Origin: Bdellovibrio bacteriovorus
GTDB taxonomy: Bacteria > Bdellovibrionota > Bdellovibrionia > Bdellovibrionales > Bdellovibrionaceae
NCBI RefSeq assembly: GCF_002208115.1
Contig: NZ_CP020946.1
Coordinates: forward strand, 2,542,001 to 2,606,000
Length of the DNA: 64,000 nucleotides
Direction: 5' to 3'
This document shows positions 35,881 to 45,300 of the stretch, in pieces. Both the position numbers and the translations under genes were made by a program. The notes below the pieces were generated by a model. That model was not told the origin of the DNA. It saw nothing but the letters and a program-made list of their open reading frames with translations, and did no database searches. Position 1 is the stretch's first letter. The number at the start of each line of letters is the position of its first letter.

Positions 35881-37491
35881 ATGATGAAGAGATGGTTTCA
35901 ATTTTTCAAGCATAAAGCCTACGATTTTCGTTGGGCGATTCTCTCCGGAATTCTCGTCGGCACAAGTTACATTCCGTTTCCACCTTGGGCGCTGATCTTC
36001 TGCTACACGCCGCTGTGGATTTACGTGACGGAAGAATCCTCGTCGGTGAAGAAATCTTTCTGGGCCGGATGGGTCACGCAGTTCATTCTGACCTTGATTG
36101 GTTTTCACTGGATCGCCTACACCGCACATGAATTCGGTCAGCTTCCGTGGGCCGTGTCCTATTTGGCGCTGCTGCTTTTTTGTGCGTTTATGCATCTCTA
36201 TATCCCGGTGGCCGTGGCGGCAGCAACCTGGCTGCGCCTCAGATTCAAGCTTTCCGGCGGACAGACACTGTTTACGATCGCTCTTTTGCACGCGCTTTTG
36301 GAGCGAACCTGGCCGGTCATCTTTGAATGGCACTTGGGTTACACTCTGATCTGGTCGAAAATTCCGATGTATCATCTGGCGGATCTGGTCGGTTTCCACG
36401 GGCTTTCCACGGTGGTATTGCTTTTCAACGCCTGGATGGGTTACGTGTGGCTGAAACAAAGCTTTGTCAAAAAAGCCTTAAGTCACCTGTCATTGCTGGC
36501 GCTGACTTTTGCTGCTTTGGTGGGCTGGGGCTTCTGGCATGGGAAAGCCTGGAACAAGTTTGACGGCGAAACCAAGGCCACCGTGGTTCAGGCCAATATC
36601 GGCAATCTGGAAAAGATCTACGCCGAACAGGGCCGCGCTTATCAGGAAGTCATCACCCGCAAGTTCCTGGATCTGTCTTTTGCTGCTATGCAAAAGTATC
36701 CGCAGACCGACATCCTGATCTGGCCCGAAACGGCCTTCCCGGATTATCTGGATCAGCATCTTTTGGACCGCAAACACACCCAGATCCTGATTTCCGGTCT
36801 TCAACCCCTGGGCCGCCCGCTGATCACCGGGGCTTATTCCAAAGATCCCAAGGCCGACGAAAAGCAGGACACCTCCACTTACAACGCGCTTTTCCTGGTA
36901 GATCAGTTGGGTAACAACCTGGACAAACCTTACCGCAAGACGGAGCTTCTGGCGTTTGGTGAATACCTGCCTCTGAGTGAGCAGTTCCCGTTCCTGCTGA
37001 AGCTTTTGCCGTTTGTTTCAAACTTCGGCCGCGGCCATGGACCGGAAGTGATGAAGTGGGAAACCCCGCAAGGAGTCATCAAATGGGGCGGCCAGATCTG
37101 CTATGAAGGTCTTTACCCGTCCTTCACCCGTGGGCTTGCCGAAAAAGGCGCAGATATTCTGGTGAACGTGACCAATGACTCTTGGTTTGGAAAAACCTTT
37201 GAGCCGCAACAGCACCTGTACATGACTCTGGCCCGGGCCATTGAAGTGCGCCGTCCGCTGGTGCGTTCAACCAACACTGGCGTCAGCACCGCTGTTTTGG
37301 CAAACGGTGACGTTCTACAAAAATCGCCACTCCATGAAGAATGGAGCGGACAGTTCGTGATAAAGTATCTTAAAAACGCTCCCCTTACTTTCTTTGTCCA
37401 ATGGGGTCATTGGGACTGGATTGTTATTATACTTGTGCTGGGAGCAGTGATTGGCCGAGGAGCCCTCAATGCAAGATCTCGTCGTTCTTGA
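35881..37491 (+). CDS. lnt: Apolipoprotein N-acyltransferase
   Basis: 536 aa. Adds the third acyl chain to the N-terminal Cys of lipoproteins in the inner membrane. Several N-terminal membrane helices, then a nitrilase-type domain with the Glu-Lys-Cys triad: WPETAFPDYL (Glu), YRKTELLAFGEYLP (Lys) and GGQICYEGLYP (Cys), and NVTNDSWFG. I prefer ATG 35881 or 35884 to the GTG at 35848 because the family begins with a short cytoplasmic segment before helix one. Its 3' end overlaps mutS2 by 23 nt. Confidence 0.93.
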   Translation: MMKRWFQFFKHKAYDFRWAILSGILVGTSYIPFPPWALIFCYTPLWIYVTEESSSVKKSFWAGWVTQFILTLIGFHWIAYTAHEFGQLPWAVSYLALLLFCAFMHLYIPVAVAAATWLRLRFKLSGGQTLFTIALLHALLERTWPVIFEWHLGYTLIWSKIPMYHLADLVGFHGLSTVVLLFNAWMGYVWLKQSFVKKALSHLSLLALTFAALVGWGFWHGKAWNKFDGETKATVVQANIGNLEKIYAEQGRAYQEVITRKFLDLSFAAMQKYPQTDILIWPETAFPDYLDQHLLDRKHTQILISGLQPLGRPLITGAYSKDPKADEKQDTSTYNALFLVDQLGNNLDKPYRKTELLAFGEYLPLSEQFPFLLKLLPFVSNFGRGHGPEVMKWETPQGVIKWGGQICYEGLYPSFTRGLAEKGADILVNVTNDSWFGKTFEPQQHLYMTLARAIEVRRPLVRSTNTGVSTAVLANGDVLQKSPLHEEWSGQFVIKYLKNAPLTFFVQWGHWDWIVIILVLGAVIGRGALNARSRRS

Positions 37492-39799
37492 CTGGATAGA
37501 AATTCTAGAAAAAATCAAATCCCACGCCACCAGTGACATGGGTCGTGAAGCCATTATGCAAACGGAGCCATTGAAAACTCCGCAAGAGGCGCACGCAAGC
37601 TTTCAGGAAATCAAGAACGCCACGGAAGTCTTAAACCAAGGCGTCCGCCCGTTCATGACCAGCCTGGATCTTTATTCAACCTGGATTCTGCGCCTGAAAA
37701 AAAACGCGGTTCTGAAAACTTTGGAAATGAAAGATGTCAGAAGCTTCTGCCTGGAAGCTTTGGCGCTGAAAGAAGCCCTGCACCCGGTACAAAACGACTG
37801 GGCCCAGCGCATTCACCAAAGCCTGATGAAGGCCGAGGAACCCGTCTCTGCGATTGACCAGATCCTGACTCCCAGCGGGGACATCAGATCGGACGCCAGC
37901 GAAACCCTGTTCCGACTTTTCCGCGAAAAAGAGCGTCTGGCGCGTGAAGTGCAAAACACCCTGGATCGTCTGGTAAAAGATCATCAGATGGAAAACGTCC
38001 TTCAGGACAAGTACGTCACCACCCGTGACGGTCGCTGGGTCTTGCCGGTTCGAAGCGGCATGCAACACCACTTGCCAGGTGTGATTCACGGATCTTCCCA
38101 GACCAAACAGACCGTGTTCATTGAACCGGAAAAAGTGATCCCGTCCAACAACCGCCTGCGGCAGATCGAGGTGGAGATTGAAGACGAGATCGAAAGACTT
38201 CTGACCGAGCTTTCCCGTTATCTGTCTTCCAAGTCTTTGGACATTGAAAGCTCGCAAGTGCTGATGAAAGACGCCGACGTGCGTTTTGCCCAAGCCCAGT
38301 TTGCCAATCAGGTGGAAGCCCACCCGATTGAGTTTTCTGATGACAGCATGGAGCTGATCGAGGTTCGCCATCCGTTGCTGCAACTGTCCGGAAAAAAAGT
38401 CATCGCCAACACCGTGCTGCTGGAAGGTCACAAAAGTATTTTGCTTTTAAGTGGTCCCAATGCCGGTGGTAAAACCGTGCTTTTGAAATCCATCGGCCTG
38501 GCGGCGCAAATGGCCCGCTGTGGTCTGCCGATCTGTGCCAGCGAAACCTCCAAGCTGCCGTTCTTTAAGAATGTCCTGATCGGCATTGGAGATGCACAAA
38601 GTGTGGATGAAGAACTTTCCACTTTTGCCGCTCATTTGAAAATTCTAGGTAAAGCCGCATCTGTCAAAGGCCGCGACAACCTGATTCTAATCGACGAGAT
38701 CTGCGGATCCACCGATCCGGAAGAAGGCAGCGCTTTGGGCCGTGCCTTTATCGAAGAATTCTCGAACAACGACGTCTTTGCCGTGATCACGTCCCACTTG
38801 GGCCCGTTGAAATCAGGCTGGGACGAACAAAGCCGCGTCTATAACGGAAGCCTGGAGTACGACCCGAAAACCGGCCGCCCGACTTATCAGTTTCTGGCTG
38901 GTATTCCCGGGGATTCCATGGCGATTCAAACAGCCAAACGCGTGGGCGTTGCGCAAAATATCGTTCAGCGCGCTTTGGATGTGCTGGCTCCGGCCACACG
39001 CGCCCGCCTGGAAGGTCTTGAGCAGATCGAGCAACTGAAGGCGGATATCAATCTTTTGCAGGAACACCTGAAAAAAGAAACCAAGAAAGCCACCGAGATG
39101 AAGCGCAAGTATGAAGGCATGCTTGAGCAGTTCAACAAGGACAAGGACGAATGGTTGCAGCGCACGCTGAAAAAAGCCGAGCGCAAAGTGGAAGAAGCCA
39201 TTGCCCACGCCAAAGCCGATGAGACCTTCAAACGTCACACCGCTTTGCAGGAAATCAAATACAAGCTGCCAGAAATCGTGAAAGCCAAACCGATCACGCA
39301 GCCGGGAGCACCGGAAACCGCCGAAGAGTTTGGTAAGAAGTTCCCACCGGGATCCAAGGTGTATGTTCCGACCTTGAATCAGGATGGCATCATCCAGAGC
39401 ACGCCAAACTCCAAGGGTGAAGTCATGATTTTGTCAGGCTCTGTGCGCCTGCAACTGCCATGGACTATTTTGAAACCTGCGGGGAAACCGTCCAATCCGA
39501 CGTCCCAACTGGTCCGTCAAAGCTCCAACATCACCGTGGCTTTGGCTGACGATGATCGCACTTTGGATCTGCGCGGCCGCACGGTCGAAGATGCCTTGCA
39601 GGAACTGGAATTGGCATTGGACAAAGCCGCCCAAGCCCGCGAAGATCGTATTAAGGTCATCCACGGCCATGGCACGGAAGCTTTGAAGAAAGCCGTGCGC
39701 ACCTACCTGTCCCGCTCCATTTACGTGAAAAAATGGAAAGCCGGATCACCGGAAGGTGGCGGCGATGGCATTACATGGGTTGAGATCGGCGAAGCATAA
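37469..39799 (+). CDS. mutS2: MutS2 family protein
   Basis: 776 aa. Walker A GPNAGGKTVLLK near residue 336, Walker B region LILIDEICGSTDPEEG, long coiled coil (QLKADINLLQEHLKKET), and a C-terminal Smr endonuclease domain with LDLRGRTVEDAL and VIHGHGTEALKKAVR. MutS2 acts on branched DNA and, in some bacteria, on collided ribosomes. The ATG at 37469 follows GAGGAG and lies inside the end of lnt. No MutS mismatch-recognition domain. Confidence 0.94.
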   Translation: MQDLVVLDWIEILEKIKSHATSDMGREAIMQTEPLKTPQEAHASFQEIKNATEVLNQGVRPFMTSLDLYSTWILRLKKNAVLKTLEMKDVRSFCLEALALKEALHPVQNDWAQRIHQSLMKAEEPVSAIDQILTPSGDIRSDASETLFRLFREKERLAREVQNTLDRLVKDHQMENVLQDKYVTTRDGRWVLPVRSGMQHHLPGVIHGSSQTKQTVFIEPEKVIPSNNRLRQIEVEIEDEIERLLTELSRYLSSKSLDIESSQVLMKDADVRFAQAQFANQVEAHPIEFSDDSMELIEVRHPLLQLSGKKVIANTVLLEGHKSILLLSGPNAGGKTVLLKSIGLAAQMARCGLPICASETSKLPFFKNVLIGIGDAQSVDEELSTFAAHLKILGKAASVKGRDNLILIDEICGSTDPEEGSALGRAFIEEFSNNDVFAVITSHLGPLKSGWDEQSRVYNGSLEYDPKTGRPTYQFLAGIPGDSMAIQTAKRVGVAQNIVQRALDVLAPATRARLEGLEQIEQLKADINLLQEHLKKETKKATEMKRKYEGMLEQFNKDKDEWLQRTLKKAERKVEEAIAHAKADETFKRHTALQEIKYKLPEIVKAKPITQPGAPETAEEFGKKFPPGSKVYVPTLNQDGIIQSTPNSKGEVMILSGSVRLQLPWTILKPAGKPSNPTSQLVRQSSNITVALADDDRTLDLRGRTVEDALQELELALDKAAQAREDRIKVIHGHGTEALKKAVRTYLSRSIYVKKWKAGSPEGGGDGITWVEIGEA

Positions 39800-39807
39800 G
39801 GAACTTT

Positions 39808-40101
39808 ATGACGTACGTGAATATGGTTTTGAATCATCCTTGGTTTAATCAGTTTGTGCTTTGGTCCCTGCTGGGACTGGGCGTGGGCGTGGTTGCGAAG
39901 ATCATCATCCCCGGCAGCGAAAACATGGGATGGATTCGAACGATTCTTTTGGGCCTTGCGGGATCTTTCATTGGAAACTTCCTGACGCCCCGGGTGTTTC
40001 ACTGGCCCAAGTACAACGCATTCAGTTGGGAGGGCATTGCCATCGGTATTGGTGGCGCGGTGATTCTGGTTCTGGTGAACCGGGTGGTCACAAGATCCTA
40101 G
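39808..40101 (+). CDS. GlsB/YeaQ/YmgE family small membrane protein
   Basis: 97 aa, three hydrophobic segments with the family pattern LLGLGVGVVAKIIIPGSENMGWI and ILLGLAGSFIGNFL. These are stress-associated inner-membrane proteins of unclear role. It starts 8 nt after mutS2 and is probably cotranscribed. Confidence 0.85.
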   Translation: MTYVNMVLNHPWFNQFVLWSLLGLGVGVVAKIIIPGSENMGWIRTILLGLAGSFIGNFLTPRVFHWPKYNAFSWEGIAIGIGGAVILVLVNRVVTRS

Positions 40102-40110
40102 AGCGAACTC

Positions 40111-40140
40111 AAAAGCGCGCCCCTTAAAAGGCGCGCTTTT
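40111..40140. terminator. Bidirectional terminator
   Basis: AAAAGCGCGCC and GGCGCGCTTTT stem with an 8-nt loop between convergent genes; T-run on both strands. Confidence 0.93.
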
Positions 40141-40145
40141 TTTAT

Positions 40146-40421
40146 TTATTCAACAAAGTTAGGCTCCGGAACAGGTGGCGGAGTTTCACGCTTCGGATGG
40201 CAGACCACTCCGCATTTCACGAAACACCCGCGTCCCGTGTTCCAGCAATACTTCGCAATGGGCATCATGTCGGAAGGACAACTAAGGCGATTGGCCTCAA
40301 AAACAGGTTCCACTACGAAGTTTTCTTGAATTTCCTGAAGATTGACCACTTCCTCAGCAGCAAAAGACGTGGCACTTGACAAGGCCACCACTGCAAAGAG
40401 AGATAGAACGAATGCTTTCAT
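40146..40421 (-). CDS. Small exported Cys-rich protein
   Basis: 91 aa with a signal peptide (MKAFVLSLFAVVALSSATSFA). The mature part has five Cys (LSCPSDM, KYCWN, GCFVKCGVVCHP) and a Pro-rich tail (PPPVPEPNFVE). AGGAGA precedes the ATG. The Cys pattern suggests disulfides. Function unknown. Confidence 0.75.
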   Translation of the reverse strand: MKAFVLSLFAVVALSSATSFAAEEVVNLQEIQENFVVEPVFEANRLSCPSDMMPIAKYCWNTGRGCFVKCGVVCHPKRETPPPVPEPNFVE

Positions 40422-40533
40422 ATATTCTCCTGGGTTATGATTGATGTATGCGACCCGGGATCAGGCTAAAAGGAAGCACCTTGGACTTGCTATTGATTTC
40501 AGATAAGCGTGCCGGAAATCAGCGACAGAAAGA

Positions 40534-41991
40534 ATGGATATGTTAATTGAAGACTACAACATCGCAAGCTGGATCATTTCAAAGACACTGGCGCTGGCTT
40601 ACTTTGTCGCCTTTTTGTCTTTGTTGCCACAGGTATTGGGTCTTTATGGATCTCAAGGCATCTTGTCGATTGATCATCTGCTGAATCTTCTGGATAAAGA
40701 GCTTAAAGCGGAGCGCTTCTATCACGTTCCCAGTCTGTTCTGGTTTTCTTCCGGCGATTTAACTTTGAAACTTTTCTGCTTTATCGGCATGACCGCTTCT
40801 TCTCTGGCATTTCTGGGGTTTTCTCAGAGCTTTATGTTTTTGACGTGTTTCATCTGCTACCTTTCTTTTGTCAGTTGCGGGCAGATCTTTTTAAGTTATC
40901 AGTGGGACAGCTTGCTTCTTGAGCTGGGCTTTTTGGGATTGTTCTTCGCCCCTTGGCAGTGGGAGTGGATTCCACTGGCGGCGCACAACCTGCATCCGAT
41001 CATGCTGGGGCTGGTGATTTTCCTGTTGTTCAAACTGATGTTCTTATCCGGCATCGTAAAACTTACGCACAAAGATGGCAGTTGGAAGGACCTGACGGCC
41101 CTGACTTATCACTACTGGACACAGCCGCTGCCCACGCCAGTGGCTTACTTCGCGCACAAGATGCCCCGCTGGTTCCAGAAAATGAGCACCGTGATCATGT
41201 TCTTTATTGAACTGGTGTGTCCGTTCCTGATGCTGGTTCCCGGAAAAATCCAGGTCGTTGCCGTGGCGCTGCTTTTGACTTTGCAATTCCTGATCATCCT
41301 GACTGGCAACTATGGCTTCTTTAATCTGCTGACCATCGGACTTTGCCTGGCCGTGCTGCCGGATTCGGCGTGGGGTTTCAAAATCAACTGGGTTGAAGCC
41401 ACCACTCTGCCTACTGCGGTGATGCTGATTCCGGCATTGATTCTGGTTCCGTCGTCCCTGTTTTGGATTCTGAAAACGCTTTCTGAAAACAGCACGAAAT
41501 TAAATTTCATGTTGCCGTACATGCGCTTCTTCTATCCGTTCCGCATCAATAATCCCTATGGGCTGTTTGCGGTGATGACGAAGACCCGCCCGGAAGTGGT
41601 TTTACAGGGAAGCAACGACGGATTGAACTGGGAAGATTATGAGTTCCAATTTAAGCCTGGCAGCCTGAAGAAAGCTCCTCCGGTGTGTGCTCCCCACCAG
41701 CCGCGCATGGACTGGCAGATGTGGTTTGCGGCTCTAGAGAACTTCAACGAAAACATGTGGCTGCAAAACCTCGCAACCCGCGTATTTGAACAATCCCCCG
41801 ACGTGATGACCCTGTTCAGCAAGGATCCGTTCAAAGGAACCTCGCCAAGATTCCTGCGTTTTGAACGCTACGAATACCGCTTCAGTGACTTCAAGGATCT
41901 GCGCCAAAACGGCCAGTGGTGGGAACGTGTTCATTCAGGTTCTTACGGCCCCGTGTTCGGCAGAGACGACGGGAACGGCGAACCTGCTTAG
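40534..41991 (+). CDS. Lipase maturation factor-like membrane protein
   Basis: 485 aa. Multiple membrane helices, with the LMF1-type core: LSYQWDSLLLELGFLGLFFAP, FLSGIVKLTHKDGSWKDLTAL and HYWTQPLPTPVAYFAHKMP. The soluble C-terminus (NPYGLFAVMTKTRPEVV ... APHQPRMDWQMWFAA) is also conserved in the family. In animals LMF1 aids lipase folding; bacterial relatives are of unknown role, and HTTM-type proteins are the alternative. ATG 40534 or 40540. Confidence 0.87.
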   Translation: MDMLIEDYNIASWIISKTLALAYFVAFLSLLPQVLGLYGSQGILSIDHLLNLLDKELKAERFYHVPSLFWFSSGDLTLKLFCFIGMTASSLAFLGFSQSFMFLTCFICYLSFVSCGQIFLSYQWDSLLLELGFLGLFFAPWQWEWIPLAAHNLHPIMLGLVIFLLFKLMFLSGIVKLTHKDGSWKDLTALTYHYWTQPLPTPVAYFAHKMPRWFQKMSTVIMFFIELVCPFLMLVPGKIQVVAVALLLTLQFLIILTGNYGFFNLLTIGLCLAVLPDSAWGFKINWVEATTLPTAVMLIPALILVPSSLFWILKTLSENSTKLNFMLPYMRFFYPFRINNPYGLFAVMTKTRPEVVLQGSNDGLNWEDYEFQFKPGSLKKAPPVCAPHQPRMDWQMWFAALENFNENMWLQNLATRVFEQSPDVMTLFSKDPFKGTSPRFLRFERYEYRFSDFKDLRQNGQWWERVHSGSYGPVFGRDDGNGEPA

Positions 41992-42136
41992 AAGATTTTT
42001 CAGCCTGTCTTAAGTGTAATCCACCATAAACAAACAATGAGATTTCAGACTTAAACGCGCCGGTGACGAAACTGGCGCTCTTTTATTTTTTGCATTCTTT
42101 CATTAGAACATCTCCATTCACAATCAAGGAGTTTTT

Positions 42137-42577
42137 ATGAAAGCCCTCTTGTTCCTTCTGATCGCTGGTCTTCTGCTTGGCACTGTTCCTTCCCACGCCA
42201 AACTTCAACCTCTGACAGACGACGAGATGTCGAAAGTCTACGGCTCGGCCGATTTGGCCAGCAGCCTGCTTTTTATGTTTGAAGTAAGACGGGTTTCCGG
42301 TCAACCCATGACCGGGGTTGAAGTCATGAACCACCTTCAGGCGGTCAGCAAAGCTTTCGGTATCACCCTGGAAAACATCACAGTTGTAGGAGAAAGATAT
42401 GGCTCATTGCAAATGACGGTGATCAAGGATGGAAAAACCATTTCTACCACTCAGCTTCCGTCTCACTTTGATCGCATTCACATCGGCGCCATTCGCGCGG
42501 GCAACGGACCTTCCATGGGTTCTATGACGATTGAGGGTTTAAGTATCTCCGGACACATCACCGTGACACTGCACTAG
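42137..42577 (+). CDS. Exported protein with a DUF6160-like N-terminal motif
   Basis: 146 aa with a signal peptide (MKALLFLLIAGLLLGTVPSHA). The mature start LQPLTDDEMSKVYGSADLA resembles the short LxxLxDxELSxVxGQ-type motif seen after signal peptides in some exported proteobacterial proteins. The C-terminus has short beta repeats (HIGAIRAGNG, SMTIEGLSISGHI). AAGGAG precedes the ATG. Role unknown. Confidence 0.7.
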   Translation: MKALLFLLIAGLLLGTVPSHAKLQPLTDDEMSKVYGSADLASSLLFMFEVRRVSGQPMTGVEVMNHLQAVSKAFGITLENITVVGERYGSLQMTVIKDGKTISTTQLPSHFDRIHIGAIRAGNGPSMGSMTIEGLSISGHITVTLH

Positions 42578-42680
42578 AATGAGAAACCTGCGCGCAAAGT
42601 GACACGCCTTGCGCGGCACCCTCTTAGAAGTTTGACGTTTCACTCTGGGAACGTATCACCCTGAGAATGATGGAATTTGC

Positions 42681-42706
42681 AACCACCTGAAATCAGGTGG
42701 TTTTTT
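42681..42706 (+). terminator. Terminator upstream of the 42769 lipoprotein
   Basis: AACCACCTGA / TCAGGTGGTT stem with an AA loop and T-run. It probably ends the 42137 transcript. Confidence 0.88.
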
Positions 42707-42768
42707 ATTTTGTCTCAGTCTGACCTATGGCACCGCTGTTGCTTTATAGATTGGCATTAGGGGGCTTT

Positions 42769-43518
42769 ATGAAAAATGCGAAACAAATCTTCACAACTCT
42801 TCTGACACTCGGTGCACTGTCCATGTTGACAGCTTGCGGATCCAGCCAGCAGGTAGCAGGCTCTACGGATTCTTCCAGCCGCACACCAGTCACAGACATT
42901 GGTTCTGCTTCTTCTAAAGCTCTGGCTTATTGCAATCAGGCTTCCGGCAACGAGATCACCGGTAAAATGAAGGTCTTCGTTGATTCCAGCAACTATGTTC
43001 GCATGGAATACGTTTACCTGCGCCTGACTTCACTTCCAGCGACTTTCAAAACCGGCGGTTCTTATATCTCTTTGTGGAAATGGCTGGCAAACCCATCCGG
43101 TTACACCAACCTGGACACTTCCGCTTTGAACTTCGCTTTGATGAACCCGGCGAACGGTCAATACCTGACTGGCTGGAAGACGACTTTGAAATGGTCTGAT
43201 GTTGTGACTGTTGCTTCCGGCATGGGTTACACAGATCCACAGACTTTCTTCAACAACGTCAACATCCTGGTTGATCTGAAAGATCCAAATGGTGAATACG
43301 ATGCATTGAAGATCTCCAACTACGATGCCTCCACCAACAAAGCGATCAACACGGTCGACGGTCTGTTGCCACTGTTCTCTGCAAACCCAGCAGACTACGC
43401 TAACGACAACGGCTCAACCCGCGCCGGTGTCCTGCAGAAGCTGCACCCGTTCTATGGCAAGTCTGGTCAGTTCACAACTTCCCAGTTCCAGTCCATGGCG
43501 AACAACTACTGCTTCTAA
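42769..43518 (+). CDS. Exported lipoprotein, unknown
   Basis: 249 aa. Lipobox LTAC in MKNAKQIFTTLLTLGALSMLTAC... followed by a Ser-rich linker and a Tyr/Asn/Trp-rich globular domain that ends in a Cys (NNYCF); a second Cys at YCNQ may pair with it. GGGGGC precedes ATG 42769, which gives the lipobox, so the earlier frame start is rejected. No family recognised. Confidence 0.78.
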   Translation: MKNAKQIFTTLLTLGALSMLTACGSSQQVAGSTDSSSRTPVTDIGSASSKALAYCNQASGNEITGKMKVFVDSSNYVRMEYVYLRLTSLPATFKTGGSYISLWKWLANPSGYTNLDTSALNFALMNPANGQYLTGWKTTLKWSDVVTVASGMGYTDPQTFFNNVNILVDLKDPNGEYDALKISNYDASTNKAINTVDGLLPLFSANPADYANDNGSTRAGVLQKLHPFYGKSGQFTTSQFQSMANNYCF

Positions 43519-43540
43519 ATAAGTCCCAACCCCCAAACGC

Positions 43541-43574
43541 AAAAAAGCCACTCTTCCCCCAGAGTGGCTTTTTT
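43541..43574 (+). terminator. Terminator after the 42769 lipoprotein
   Basis: AAAAAAGCCACTCT / AGAGTGGCTTTTTT, a perfect 14-bp stem with a 6-nt loop. Confidence 0.94.
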
Positions 43575-43596
43575 CATTTTTACGCGGTGTTTATGC

Positions 43597-43617
43597 AAAA
43601 GTAAGCAGGTACCTTTT
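43597..43617. repeat. 21-bp dispersed repeat, copy 2
   Basis: Exact copy of the 21-mer at 5297-5317. Here it sits between the terminator and the outer arm of the 43625-43746 inverted repeat. Confidence 0.85.
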
Positions 43618-43624
43618 GCGACCA

Positions 43625-43746
43625 CGGCCGTTCAAAACGGCCCAGATGCAAGGCGGAGTAGACCCTCGCAGCGCAGGCGTGCTCCTGCACGTCGGAGCGA
43701 GAAGGTCGCCCGACAACGCAGTCAGATGGGCCGTTTTCAACGGCCG
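43625..43746. repeat. Intergenic inverted repeat next to the acidic-protein gene
   Basis: Arms CGGCCGTTCAAAACGGCCCA (43625-43644) and 43727-43746 are reverse complements at 19 of 20 positions; the 82-bp interior is GC-rich with a small hairpin around CTCCTGCACGTCGGAG. The right arm ends 1 nt before the TAG of the next gene on the minus strand. Without a T-run it is not a standard terminator. Confidence 0.8.
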
Positions 43747-43747
43747 C

Positions 43748-44617
43748 CTAGTGGGCGGATTCCTGGCTGACTTCTTCGGCCTGCAAGTTTTCGCCTTGTC
43801 GGTAGCGATCTGCCAGCGTCTTGTCGGTCGTTGGGAACGAGAACAGCAACGAATGAACGTTGGAGTCTTCGTCTTCCTGAGTGACCGCGATATAGATCAG
43901 GTCCTTGGTGGTTTCGTGATCCGGGAATTCGCGGATGAAGCTGACCAGGATGTTTCCGTCCAAATCGTTTTTGCGCCAGATTTCATCGGCACTTTCGATA
44001 GTTTCTTCACGAAGGTCGGCGTAGTCTTTGAACTTTTCCTGTGGAATGTCCTTTTCCCCACGCACTTTCAGCATCGCCTGATAAAGACCCATGGCCAAAG
44101 GATCCCCTTCGCCCATGGCATCACCTTCCACCGAGCCTGCGGATACTTCTTCGAAGGTCTTATCATAGACCATTTCACCGCGCTGATAGTTCTGCCACAC
44201 GCGACTGTCTTTGGATGGGAAATGGATGAACACGAATGAAGGGTACTCGTCTTCACTGGACACGTACGCGACCGCGACGTATTTGAAGGCTTCATTGCCC
44301 TCTTCGAAACTTTTAATGAAGTGATAGATGGCAAATTCTTCGAAGGTTTTGTCATCCATCCAGACTTCATCTGGTTCGTCCAATGTGGACTCCAAATAAT
44401 GCTCGCGTTCAATTTGCTCTTCGTCAGTGAAATCCTCAGCCGAACGCAGAGCGATATACTCTTCTTCCAGCTTATCGATGGCGCTTTGGAAATAGCCAAA
44501 AAGGTCTTTTTCATTCTCAAAAATAAGTCCAGCCGCCTCATCAACCAGAATGAGTTCTTTTTCGGAGGAGGTGCTTGGTTTCTTCTTTGCGCGGGTCCTT
44601 GTTTTCGCCTCCTTCAC
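43748..44617 (-). CDS. Acidic protein with two tandem copies of one domain
   Basis: 289 aa, no signal peptide, basic first 20 residues then strongly acidic. Residues 77-148 and 205-266 align: each has a (T/E)-(L/I)-x-(E/S)-x-DE(V/I)W start, an F-I-(K/R)-x-F strand, a (V/I)AV strand, and an (H/S)FP-(S/T)-x-D ending in (Q/Y)-R-x-G-E. The DEVW pattern recalls PBECR-type nuclease-like domains, but I cannot confirm this. Function unknown. Its start is divergent from 44761. Confidence 0.78.
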   Translation of the reverse strand: MKEAKTRTRAKKKPSTSSEKELILVDEAAGLIFENEKDLFGYFQSAIDKLEEEYIALRSAEDFTDEEQIEREHYLESTLDEPDEVWMDDKTFEEFAIYHFIKSFEEGNEAFKYVAVAYVSSEDEYPSFVFIHFPSKDSRVWQNYQRGEMVYDKTFEEVSAGSVEGDAMGEGDPLAMGLYQAMLKVRGEKDIPQEKFKDYADLREETIESADEIWRKNDLDGNILVSFIREFPDHETTKDLIYIAVTQEDEDSNVHSLLFSFPTTDKTLADRYRQGENLQAEEVSQESAH

Positions 44618-44760
44618 CTTTTTATTATTGAGACAATCCCTTCAGCCAACAACTAGAAAAAAGACACTCTCGACGGCCCCTGTCATAGACGCATTTTTGG
44701 TCTTGCAAGTGTGGACAATATTCCTCACCATTCAACTTAAGACGTCAGCAGGAGGCGCTC

Positions 44761-45078
44761 TTGGTCAACTTAGAAGAAACAAGTCTGGAACGAATGGAAG
44801 CTTTGCTGTCTCATTCCGCCATGGGTGTTCATGTTCTTTTTGACAACAAGTCGATCGCCACGGTCCTTAAGGAAGTGGCAGACGATAAGGACTTCTACAG
44901 CTTCGATAAGATGAAGAAGGTCCAGGATGTCATGACAGAACTGATCGCGAAAAAGACCTACTTTGAAAAAATGGCGTACTTGCAGGCACTGGATCAGGAT
45001 TCCTACCAGATGCTGGTCAGGGCCTACTTCCACATCGTGGAAAACACGGTCCGCGCCAATCACGAACACGCACACTAA
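44761..45078 (+). CDS. Small cytoplasmic protein, TTG start
   Basis: 105 aa. TTG at 44761 follows a near-perfect AGCAGGAGG, which decides the start over the internal ATG at 44794. Mostly helical and charged, with a FYSFDKMKKVQDVMTEL segment and a His-rich end (NHEHAH). No family recognised. The TTG start with a strong ribosome-binding site suggests tuned translation. Confidence 0.78.
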   Translation: MVNLEETSLERMEALLSHSAMGVHVLFDNKSIATVLKEVADDKDFYSFDKMKKVQDVMTELIAKKTYFEKMAYLQALDQDSYQMLVRAYFHIVENTVRANHEHAH

Positions 45079-45080
45079 AG

Positions 45081-45109
45081 AAAACGGGAACTAATAATTC
45101 CCGTTTTTT
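45081..45109 (+). terminator. Terminator after the 44761 gene
   Basis: AAAACGGGAA / TTCCCGTTTT stem with a 7-nt loop and T6. Confidence 0.92.
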
Positions 45110-45300
45110 CGTTTAAAGTTTGCACACTTTCCCCGACTTGCTTCAGCCAATATGGGATCTTCGATATTTCGTCTAAAGCTTAGAGTATTAATTCGACATC
45201 ACCGCGCTTATTTAATGCGATGTGCCGACAGAGTGTTATTCTGAAGAGGTCGGATTTGGTGTCTTTCAAGATTCCCACCGCAAAGCCGATAGGAAGAACT

